A stretch of DNA of 64,000 nt from assembly GCA_964593455.1 (NCBI GenBank), contig CAZQHK010000010.1, positions 1 through 64,000 on the forward strand, in the 5' to 3' direction. The first letter of the stretch is position 1. Each line of letters starts with the position of its first letter. Below the pieces are notes generated by a model, which did not search any database, was not told where the DNA came from, and saw only the letters and a program-made list of their open reading frames with translations. The DNA is from CAZQHK01 sp964593455 (GTDB lineage Bacteria > Muiribacteriota > CAYSPT01). This document shows, one piece after another, positions 27,284-37,300 of the stretch. The translations under genes and the position numbers were made by a program.

Positions 27284-29926
27284 GTGAGCGAAGGCGAACT
27301 TCTCGATATCGTCCAGGTAAAATACATCCTGCAGCAAGGATCACAGGTTCAGCGGAAGATAGCCGTTAACTGGCTCAAGAAACAGGACACGCGGGAAACG
27401 GTTGACATGTTGATCCAAACCTTCACCGATGTGTACTGGCTGGTACGGCGGATGGCTGCCGACGCGGTTGCCGAACTGGGGGAAAAGTACTCCGACCAGG
27501 TAATTAGTGCTCTCGATGATGAAAACCTGGACATCAATTACTGGAGCATCCAGGTCCTCGCCAAGTGGGGCGGTGACTATCACCGTCCAATCTTAAAAGC
27601 CCTCGATCATCCTTCGGACGAAGTAAAATCATACGCCGTCAAGGCGCTACGGGGATTCCCGCACGAGGATATTATGCTCCGCCTGATCGACCTGCTAGAC
27701 TATGAAAACTGGCACTTGAGGCGCCTTTCAGCCGATTCCCTGGAGCACATGGGGGAACCGGCCATCCCGTTCCTGAAGAACGCGTTCAAAAAACATTTGA
27801 CCGATAAACACGGTGAGGATATCAGTTATTGGACCTGCCGGATACTCAGCAAACTCCTGGAAAAGGAAAGTCTCTCGTTTTTAAAGAAACTTCTCTCCTC
27901 GCAGTTTGACAATCTGCGCTACCATGCCATCGGTGCCCTGGGAGACATCGAAGGCTCTAAATCGCTGCCGGCACTCATCAAGTCTTTCAACGACCGCTCG
28001 TGGGTCGTCCGGGCCAAAGCCTCGGCGGTGATCGAAGCCAAGGGAGCGGCCGTCATTCCGTATCTGAAAAAGGCTTTTCTCAAAGGCAACAGCGATATCA
28101 AATACTGGACCATCAAGCTCATCGCCAAGATATTGAAATCAAAAGCCATCCCGGTCATAGATGACTTGATTCACCAGGTTCCCGGAGAAGTCGATTTCTA
28201 CGCGGTATCAGCCCTGGGAGAGATCAACAGCGAAGCGGCCATCGATCCGTTGATCGAGTGTTTTCAGTCGAGTTCCTGGCTCATCCGCCAGACGGCGGCG
28301 GAGATGCTGAAAAAGATGGGGAACCGGCCGATGGACAAGCTTATCAAAGCTCTCGACAGCGAGTATGAAGACGTCCAGTTTTTCGCTATCCAGGTTCTGT
28401 CCCATATCGGCGGCCGGGCGATACCGATCCTGAAAAAACGGCTGCGGGAGGGATCTACCAAGACCAAGCTGGCGGTCATCAACGCCTTTGGCAAACAGGA
28501 ATCAAAAGGAGTGGAACAGGCGCTGATTGACGCTCTCAGCGACAGTGAGTGGGTGGTCAGGAACCAGAGCGCCATCGCGCTGGAGGAACTTGGTCCAGAC
28601 GTGGTTGAAGAGCTTATACAGGTGTTTGACGAGTGGCATGAAGACAAGAACTTCTGGTCGGTGCAGATCATGAAATCGCTCTTCCCGGCAGTTCTCAAGA
28701 ACCTGGAGGATTATCTTTGTTCTGACGATGAGTACCGCGTTTGGCAAACCACCTGCGGTTATATCATGCTGGCCAAGGAGCTTGGGGACCAGGACCGCAA
28801 GCTGCTGTTTGAAAGTTTCTCCAGAACGACCGGGGGCGATAAGGCGTCATTGCTGGTTGATTTTCTCCGGCATTTCAAGAAAGATTATTGTTCTCACATC
28901 GTCTTTCTCCTGGAAAAGATTACATCTCACGTGGAGCGTATCCAACTGCTCAAAACCTATTTTAACTCCGACAACTACAATATCAGGTACTTCACCGTTC
29001 TGGCATTGTTGAGGATAGGCACCCTCGATTCCATTGAAGTAGTGGCCGAAGCCATGGATTCACCGGTCTACGGGGAGAAAGTTACCCTCGTCCTGGAAGC
29101 CATGAAAGATCAGCTCCACGGCTTTCCGCACACGGAAATAATAGAACGCAAGTTCACCGGAAAACAGGAAGTGTCTCTCGATGAAAAAGTAGAGAAGATG
29201 TTCAATACCGAAGACGTCCGGTCCGTGGAATCCATGCTGGCTCTAATCGATATCGAGAACGTGGAGACCAGGATGACCTTGGCGGAATCGGTGGCCAAGG
29301 TCACGTTGCCGAAAGTCATGTTTTCCTATATCAAATACATAAAACAGCTCGACAACGACTACCAGGAAGACATCCTCAACAAACTGAACAAGTTAAAAAC
29401 CGATGTGTTTCTGACGACGATTGCAGGGTGTCTTCCCCTGTCCCAGGACGATGTCTACCGTTATGTTCAGAACCTGCTGGCGATGTTTACCACCACCGAA
29501 CAGCGGCTTCAGTATTTGCGAATACACCTCCATCACATGGAACTGGATTTCCGGTACTCGATTATCGACTACTTCTACGAGCTCGACCTGGACGACGCGA
29601 AGGATATTCTGCTGGAGGAGATCGTCAAAGAACGGGAACGGTTCTCAACTATATACATCTTCGACTACCTGTGTCAGAAGTTGTTCAAGCGGAACTACGT
29701 GACCCGGAACAAAGCCATGGAGTTTCTAAAATCACTCGGATCGCTGGTGGTTGAGCTGCTGGTGGAAGTCATGATCTTGAAGAAACTTTCACCCATCGAG
29801 CTGATGTCTTTCGAGAACCTGCTTCACGAGCTTGGCCAGGAAGCCAGAGAGGTTTTACGGAAACTGGCCGAATCGGATAAAAAAGATGTCGCCAAACAGG
29901 CCAACCGGCTGTTGTCACACCTGTGA
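27284..29926 (+). CDS. HEAT-repeat scaffold protein
   Basis: 880 residues with no signal peptide or membrane helix. At least twelve HEAT/PBS-lyase-type repeats fill residues 10-480, each with the pattern (I/V)xxLIxxFxDxxWxVRxxAAxAL(G/E). Examples: TDVYWLVRRMAADAVAELGE, NDRSWVVRAKASAVIEAKGA, SSSWLIRQTAAEMLKKMGN. The second half is a helical solenoid with weaker repeats. Such solenoids are protein-binding scaffolds; the partner is unknown. The start is GTG, with AGGAGGT 7 bases upstream. The next gene begins 9 bases after the stop, so they are probably co-transcribed. Confidence 0.88.
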   Translation: MSEGELLDIVQVKYILQQGSQVQRKIAVNWLKKQDTRETVDMLIQTFTDVYWLVRRMAADAVAELGEKYSDQVISALDDENLDINYWSIQVLAKWGGDYHRPILKALDHPSDEVKSYAVKALRGFPHEDIMLRLIDLLDYENWHLRRLSADSLEHMGEPAIPFLKNAFKKHLTDKHGEDISYWTCRILSKLLEKESLSFLKKLLSSQFDNLRYHAIGALGDIEGSKSLPALIKSFNDRSWVVRAKASAVIEAKGAAVIPYLKKAFLKGNSDIKYWTIKLIAKILKSKAIPVIDDLIHQVPGEVDFYAVSALGEINSEAAIDPLIECFQSSSWLIRQTAAEMLKKMGNRPMDKLIKALDSEYEDVQFFAIQVLSHIGGRAIPILKKRLREGSTKTKLAVINAFGKQESKGVEQALIDALSDSEWVVRNQSAIALEELGPDVVEELIQVFDEWHEDKNFWSVQIMKSLFPAVLKNLEDYLCSDDEYRVWQTTCGYIMLAKELGDQDRKLLFESFSRTTGGDKASLLVDFLRHFKKDYCSHIVFLLEKITSHVERIQLLKTYFNSDNYNIRYFTVLALLRIGTLDSIEVVAEAMDSPVYGEKVTLVLEAMKDQLHGFPHTEIIERKFTGKQEVSLDEKVEKMFNTEDVRSVESMLALIDIENVETRMTLAESVAKVTLPKVMFSYIKYIKQLDNDYQEDILNKLNKLKTDVFLTTIAGCLPLSQDDVYRYVQNLLAMFTTTEQRLQYLRIHLHHMELDFRYSIIDYFYELDLDDAKDILLEEIVKERERFSTIYIFDYLCQKLFKRNYVTRNKAMEFLKSLGSLVVELLVEVMILKKLSPIELMSFENLLHELGQEAREVLRKLAESDKKDVAKQANRLLSHL

Positions 29927-29935
29927 GCAACCGTC

Positions 29936-31072
29936 ATGCTCATCGAACTCCACTGCCACACGGATCTGCACTCCGGTTGCAGCATCATTGACCCGGAGAC
30001 GCTCGTCCGCCAGGCGATTAAACAGGGCCTGCAGGGAGTAGTTATAACCGAACACCACTACCAATGGAACACGGAAGATATCACCCGTCTACGTGAACGG
30101 GCGGAGGTCGACAATACCTTTCTGATCCTGGCCGGCCAGGAGGTGGAGACCGACATCGGTCATGTCCTGGTCTACGGCGCGGATCAAAGTATTTCAGACA
30201 GGATCGAGCTTAATGAGCTGAGGCAACGCTATCCATCGGCGGCCCTGGTCTGGGCACACCCCTTCAGGTACGGAAAGAACCCGGACGGGAAGGCGCTCTT
30301 GAACCCATTCCTGGACGGGGTGGAGATATTCAGTATGAACCACTCCACCAAGGAGAACTGTCGTGGCCTGACAAGTTGGCACGAGCACAAGTTCACCGCC
30401 GTCAGCGGGAGCGACACCCACAGTTTGAAGATGGCGGCCATGTATCCCACCTTGTTCGATCATCCCGTTAAAACTATTCAAGATGTGGCGGTAGAAATCA
30501 AGGCCGGGCGGTGCCGGCCTCTTTTCAAGGAGATACCGAGTGCCGGGAGCAACATCATGGTGACCAAGATCACCATCGGTTCAAAAGGCGCCGATGAGTC
30601 CCGGAGTTCCATCGTGCTGAAAGAAATCTCCGGCCATCAGAAATGGAAAAAGACCAAAAAAACAATCAGTCTGATCAAAACGTTGCGCCGATCGGGTTTA
30701 AGTAAAGGCACTTTTCGTGTCCCCCGGATTATCGACGTCAACGACGAAACCTGCGTGCTCATCGAGGAGAGGCAGCGAGGCAAAACCCTGTTCGAGCTCG
30801 TGTCCAGCGTCAATCTTGATGTGGGCCGGGCTTACTTTCAGCTTGCCGCTCGCTGGCTGGCCACTCTCCACGGCCTGAACCTGAAACTGCGACATCCGGA
30901 AGACGCCGGTCAGCGGTTCGAGGAAGAAATCACGTTCTTCGAACTGAGGGGCAACATGAGCATCGCTTCGTTCCTGATCAAAGTCGGTAAAGGCGAGAGC
31001 GACGATATGGACTGGATCATACAAAGATCACTGGACCTGATGGGGAAGATCAATACTGAGACTGACTTTTAA
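29936..31072 (+). CDS. PHP-domain phosphoesterase fused to an incomplete kinase-like domain
   Basis: 378 residues. Residues 1-200 are a PHP metal-dependent phosphoesterase: HCHTDLHSG, GVVITEHHYQW, ALVWAHPFRYG and SGSDTHS supply the full metal ligand set. Residues of about 215-365 resemble the N-lobe and hinge of an APH/LPS-kinase-like fold (SSIVLKEIS, FRVPRIIDVNDETCVLIEER, YFQLAARWLATLHGL). The protein stops before any HGDxxxxN catalytic loop. A recognisable loop remnant lies just downstream (31073-31125). PHP activity is probably intact, while kinase activity is probably lost unless the stop or frame is a sequence error. Probably co-transcribed with the HEAT gene. Confidence 0.78.
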   Translation: MLIELHCHTDLHSGCSIIDPETLVRQAIKQGLQGVVITEHHYQWNTEDITRLRERAEVDNTFLILAGQEVETDIGHVLVYGADQSISDRIELNELRQRYPSAALVWAHPFRYGKNPDGKALLNPFLDGVEIFSMNHSTKENCRGLTSWHEHKFTAVSGSDTHSLKMAAMYPTLFDHPVKTIQDVAVEIKAGRCRPLFKEIPSAGSNIMVTKITIGSKGADESRSSIVLKEISGHQKWKKTKKTISLIKTLRRSGLSKGTFRVPRIIDVNDETCVLIEERQRGKTLFELVSSVNLDVGRAYFQLAARWLATLHGLNLKLRHPEDAGQRFEEEITFFELRGNMSIASFLIKVGKGESDDMDWIIQRSLDLMGKINTETDF

Positions 31073-31125
31073 AATGAATTTGTGGATCTGTCCTCCAGAA
31101 TATTTTAATCAATGGAAGTAAATAA
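31073..31125 (+). pseudogene. Remnant of a kinase catalytic loop after the PHP gene
   Basis: Directly after the TAA at 31070-31072 the same frame reads N-E-F-V-D-L-S-S-R, and the frame one base over continues N-I-L-I-N-G-S-K before a TAA (31123-31125). Joined by adding one base, this gives VDLSSRNILING, the catalytic-loop pattern (H)GDLSxRNILI of APH and LPS kinases. It implies a nonsense change plus a one-base deletion, or sequencing error. The rest of 31126-31322 is leader for the next gene, with TATAAT at 31177-31182. Confidence 0.45.
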
Positions 31126-31322
31126 TTTCACACGTTCCATGGGGGTTTTACTTACTTATTGGTCTTGAAATTTAAGTATAATTACCTTACACTACACTGA
31201 AGCAACACTAACATATGAGAGATTATCTCTATGATAGGGGTGCGATTTGCTGTCCGAGGCAATACAGTGGGTACCCTGTTCAAAAAAAACATCATTGAAT
31301 CTGATTCCGGGAGGAATGCGTC

Positions 31323-34300
31323 ATGAATACATCTAAGTTTGCTTTGAAAAGCATTGTTTCAGCTGTCATCCTGTCGTTGATGGTGGTGGCCGCCGGTTGT
31401 GGCGGCGGGGGTTCGAGCGCCGGCAGCTCCGGCGGCGGCACGCCGTCGCTGGCGAGTCTGGGTTACACCCTGACGGGGAAGGTGGTGCTGCCCGATGGCT
31501 CGAGTGGTCCCGGTATCCTGGTGATGGCCAGCCAGGTAAACGAGGGCGGTGTCACCAGCCAGCAAGCCAGAGTACTGGCGGCCCGGCCGACCGGACCCAA
31601 CGAGTTCAAAAAAGCTGTCCAGACCGCCTCCGACTCCGTAGGTACCTACCTGACCATGACCGACGCTGAGGGCGTGTACGTGCTTTCCGGGCTCGATCAA
31701 GGCACCTACTTCATCGAGGCCAGCCGGGACGGGATGAAAGCCACCTCCCGGGCGGTCGTGTCTCCGAACGAGGCTTCGGTGGTTGACCTTGAGTTGACAC
31801 CCACGGGTTCGCTCAGCGGCACCGGTGAGTTAGAGGGAGCTGAGCCGGGAGAACACGCCGGTACGTTTGTGGTGATCAAGGGTACCGACTATATCGGGTA
31901 CACAGGCAGCGACGGTTCTTTCGTCATCCACCAGATTCCGGTTGGGAGTTACCAAGTAACATTCGTGCACCCGGGCTACGAGAGCTACGACTATCCCGAT
32001 TCGATTACCATCCCAACAGCCGATACCGAGAACCTCTCTACGGTGACGCTCGCATCGTTGAAAGGCGGCGCCATCGAGGGCGTGGTGACAGCCCAGGATC
32101 AAGAGCCTGTGGAGGGTGTCATGGTGAAAGTGGAGGGTCTCGATCGCTACGGGATGACCGATGCCGACGGCGCCTACCGGCTGGACGACGTGCCGGCGGG
32201 CACACACACGATGCAGTTTCACCACGACCTGGTGGAAGTGGGTGTAGAGGAAACGGGAGTCGTGGTAACGAAAATGGCGACAGCCACACTTAACGCCGAA
32301 TTTCTTGACGACAAACCCCCGGTGTGGGAAGGCTCCTCCGGGGTGGTGTACGTGACGGAAATAACGCCCACCGAAGGCGGTTACTCCAAACCGGCTGCCG
32401 AAGAGATAAGTGTAGCGGTGGAGTTTGGGCGGGCGTTTGACGCTTCGCCACCGCTGACGGTCATGGTGTACTTCAACCACGTTGAGGATTGGGACGCCGA
32501 GATGTGGGAGAACAACAACCCCGGTGAATACGGTGAGTCGGAGATATACGAAGGTATTCGCGGTGAGTACGGGGTGATCGTGACGGGTTTGATCCCGGGA
32601 GCACGCTATCTGTTCGGAGTACGGGCAAAAGACCGCCACGGGAACCTGGAGTTCAACCGCTCGGAATACCTGCACGTGCCGGGTGAAGGAGTTATCTCCC
32701 CGGAAGAGCGGGAGAACCTGTTAACGGCGGTCGGGAACATCGGTATCGGAACAAAAGACCCGCAGGGACTGTTCCATGTGGAGGCGTCCGACGGTTCGGC
32801 CTTCGTAGTGGCCGCCGAGACGGGCAATGTGGGTATCGGCACCACCGCTCCCGACGCGGCGCTCACGGTGGGGAGCGACGAGCAGTTACCGATAAACGCC
32901 GCCAGCGGCGTGTTCAAGGTGCAGTCCGACGGCACGGTAACCGCCGGGACCTGGCAGGGCGATCCCATCGCCGACGGGTACATCGGCAGCGTGAGCGGGT
33001 CGAAAGTGACTGGTGATATTGACGCGTCCCAGATTAGCGGATCAATTCCCGCGTCGCAGATCGCCGGCGACATTCCCACGTCACAACTATCCGGTTCGAT
33101 TCCAGGCGCGCAGATCGCGGGTGATATCCCTGGCAAAGCGGCTGGCGTAACAGGAGTGGTTCCCTTGGAAAGCGGCGGCACCGGCGCCGCTACTGCCGAG
33201 CAGGCTCGAATCAACCTGGGAATATCGACTACCGGCGGGTTGGTGGCCTGGGGCGAACTCACCGGAACGCTCTCCGACCAGGCCGACCTGCAGGGTGAAC
33301 TGGAAGCTTTACAGGGAAATATCACGACGAATCAAGACGACATCACCAGTCTTGCGACTGCTGTAGACAGCAAAGAGTCTTCTGTCACCGCGGGGACTGC
33401 GGCCCAGTATTACCGGGGCGACAAGAGCTGGCAAACGTTGACCACTACCACCGTGCCTGAAGGTGACAATGTCTACTGGACACAGGATCGCTTCGACGCG
33501 GCCCTGGCGGGAAAGAGCACCGACGATCTGCTGCAGGGCTCCGTCAATCATTACTCTCCCTGGACACTCAACGGATCGGAGCTGGTCTACACCGTCGGCA
33601 ATGTGGGTATCAGCACCACCAGCCCGGGTGAGAAACTGCACGTCAACGGCAAGGTCAGGATCGGCGACTACACGCTGCCTTCCACTGACGGTACCGGCGG
33701 CCAGGTCTTGGCCACCAACGGTTCCGGTATCCTGAGCTGGAACGATCTCCCGGAAGACACCGACACGCATCTCACCGACAGTGAGATCGGCACGATGGGA
33801 TATATCAAAACCTACAGCGAGACTGATCCGACAGTCACTCTGGTGAAGCTGCAGTCTCTTGTTAACGATGATTTCCACGCCCTGGGCGGGGTCGATGTCA
33901 CACTCACCGATAGTCAAATCGCCGCCATGGGCTATATCAAGACCGACACCAACACCACGTACAGTGCCGGCGACGGCCTAGCGCTGGACGGGACGAGTTT
34001 TTCATTATCCCAGCAGGAAGCTGTCAGCGGGCAGGTGCTTAAGTGGAGCGGTTCGGCCTGGGCACCGGGAGACGATATAAACGAGGGTGATGTAACCGGC
34101 CCGGCTTCCGTCGCCGACCACGCGGTGGCGAGATTCGACGGGATCACGGGCAAGGTTATTCAGGCCGCCGGCGTGGTGATCGACGATTCGGGCAATGTCG
34201 GCATCGGGACCACCAGCCCCACTGAGTTTCTGCATATCAAGGGTTCTGGGTATCCCTGGATGATCATTGAAAGTACCGATGAGGAAGGTGGCGGTTTGAG

Positions 34301-37300
34301 CCTTCAAAGTTCCGGTGAAGAGTGGCAGATATATCTCGAAGACACCGATCTGTCATTCTTCCAGGGAGATGATGAGACAGGATCAAACCGGGTGGTTTTT
34401 AAAGCCGGCGGCAATGTCGGTATCGGGACCACCGATCCGTCGGTGAAACTGGAAGTATTGTCCACCACCAACAATGACGGCCTGAGCCTGAAAACCGTGG
34501 ACGGGTACAACAGCTACATCCGGTTCCATGAAGGCAGTGCGGTAAAAGCGGCCATCAGCCACGGGGGCTACGATGATAATTTCAATCTGTCGTATCCATC
34601 CAGCGGTTTCCTGTCGATCCGTGAAGATTACGACGAGGTGCTCAGGGTGATGGGCGGGATGGTCGGGATCGGTGTCACCAGTCCCGACGAGGTGCTGCAC
34701 CTTAAGGACGGGGCGCTCAGGATCGGCGATGACACCGACGCCTACACCATCTTCTCCGCCGATCCCGGCGACGACGTGGTTTACCTCACCTCACACAACG
34801 CTATCCTGGAGCTGAACTCCGTCTCTGACGAGGACGTGAGCCTAGCCGGCGGCGGCGGCCGGGTGGGTATCGGTAATACGGAGCCGGAGAGCCGCCTGCA
34901 CATTACCGGGGACACCGGGGCGGGTGGCCGCCGAGTGACGGTGGGAGACAGTTTCACACCTCTGGCGCCGCCCATCGATCAGCACGGCGATCCGTACCTG
35001 CACAACCTGGGAGTGCTCACCGACTATGGCGGTCAGGACAACGAGGTCCAGGGAGCTTTCCGAGCTACCGACGGGGATGATATAATCGAGGTTCTGATCA
35101 ACCACAAGTACATAGGATCGGCGCCCTGGCGGGCTTTGTCCGTCTGGGGGCTATACAGCCAGGGAGCGACAACGGAGTACTTCTATGTGGGAGCGGAAGG
35201 CGAAGGTTATTTCTCCGGCAACGTGGGCATTGGTACTTCGGCACCTGGTTACCCGCTCGACGTCGACGGGTCCATTCACCTGATCTCCGGGGCCATCGTG
35301 TTCCCGGACGGCTCACAGATGAACTCCGCCGGCACCGGGTCGGCCAATTCGTTATCGAACACCGCGGACTTGCTCATTACCGCCGATAGTGACTCCGCCG
35401 CCGGCGGTGAGATCCAGTTCAACATTAGTGGCAGCGAGAAGATGGTTATCCTGAATGACGGCAAGGTTGGGATTGGAACGGAATCTCCCGCCGGAGGTCT
35501 AGACATTTCCCATGGGAGCCTTTCCCTGGTCCTGGGCGCCAACAACGGCGCTTCAACCAGAACCGATGCCACCGAAAAAGTGTCACGGATCGTGGCTTCC
35601 CACTACACCAAGGCCGAGGAGCCTTTCGCTATGATGGTGGGAAGCGCTCTGGAGACCGATAACATGCTCCAGATTGGCGGTGGCACTACCATGGCCAATG
35701 CTGCCACATCAGTATCGTTCTACACCGCCGCAAACACGACGAGCACCCTCGGTACGGAACGTATGACCATCACTTCCGACGGTACGGTAGGGATTGGTAC
35801 CACCAGCCCCAGCGGCCGGCTCGAAGTCCAGGGCGGCAAGACGAGAATCGTTTCCGATGACTCCTTCGCGGGGCAGCTCCAGGTCGTAAACTCGAGTGAC
35901 AACGCCGAATCGGCCATCGGGTTCATGGACAATGGCCAGCACGGCACCGGCACCGAGTGGTGGGTCATGGGCCGCGGCGTCTGGGACATCGGCGCGGCCA
36001 ATTTCGGCATCTGCCGCCAGGACGTGGGCTCGGGAGGCGTAGCCCTGACCATTCTGGGCGCCAACGGCAATGTCGGTATTGGTACTACGACGCCGAGTCA
36101 GAAATTGGAAGTTAGCGGCAATGTTCTGGCTACAGTGCTAATCGGCCAAACTATAGAGAGCACTGCTGTCGGATTCAAATTTCCCGACGGCACCACCCAA
36201 TCCACCTCCGCCGGCGACAGCCACAGCCTGGACGCCGCCGATGGCTCACCCGCGGATGCGGTCTTCGTTGATAATGACGGCAATGTGGGTGTGGGTACTT
36301 CGTCGCCTAGCCGCCATCTGCATTCGGTCTCCAGCGGTATCCCGCTCCTGGCTGAACGGTCCACCACGCAGACCGGCATTACCTATACCGCCGCCAGTTT
36401 CCAGCACACTACCTCCGGTGATATGGCCGACGGATTCGGTCCGATCATCGATTTCCAGATCGCCGACGGCGGCGCCGCCGCAGGACAGATCGCCGCCGTG
36501 GGCGCCGTGCGCTCGGGTGCCGACAACAGCGGATCTCTGTTCCTTCGCACCAAAAACGCCGGTGCCGACGTGGAAGTGATGCGTCTCACCCCGGCCGGCA
36601 ACGTCGGCCTCGGCACCACTGCACCGAGTCAAAAATTACATGTTATTGGAAATGGTATTTTTGGCCTGGATTCTGGCGCATCCGGGGTAAGGGGTCTCAC
36701 CTTGCGAGGTGACACTGGTGCTTCCGATGCTGATTTATTCACCATTGGATTTGAGAGAAGTTTCTATAATCCAGGGGAGAATGCTGCTGAAATTGCGTTT
36801 GGTAGAGCTAATGGAGGAGCAGAGGCTGACATCAGGTTTAAAACGCAAAGTAGTGCCTCGTCTTTAGTTGAACGAATGCGAATAGATAATTCCGGCAATG
36901 TCGGCATTGGCACGGCGTCACCGGGCACATCCCTCCACATCTTCGAAAATTCCGGTGATCCGACTCTCAGGCTGGAAGCCACCGGCACGGACTCCCCGGT
37001 GATCGAATTCAAGAACACTGATGTAACCGCAAACTTCAACGGAATGGGGATAGCCGGGGCTTCGGGTGATATACTGGACGACGCAGCCGCCGCTGATTTC
37101 GCTCTCACGCTGCGGACCGGCGGCGCCATCAGATTGAGCGCTGATACCAATCATCTGGCTTCCAAGGGCGTGAACATTTTAGCAAACGGCAAGGTTGGTA
37201 TCGGCACCACGGCGCCTTCCTATCTGCTCGAAGTGGCCGGGACCGCCCGTGCCGAATTTATGCAAGTGGAGGGCACCGATACGGTTGGGGTATCGATACC

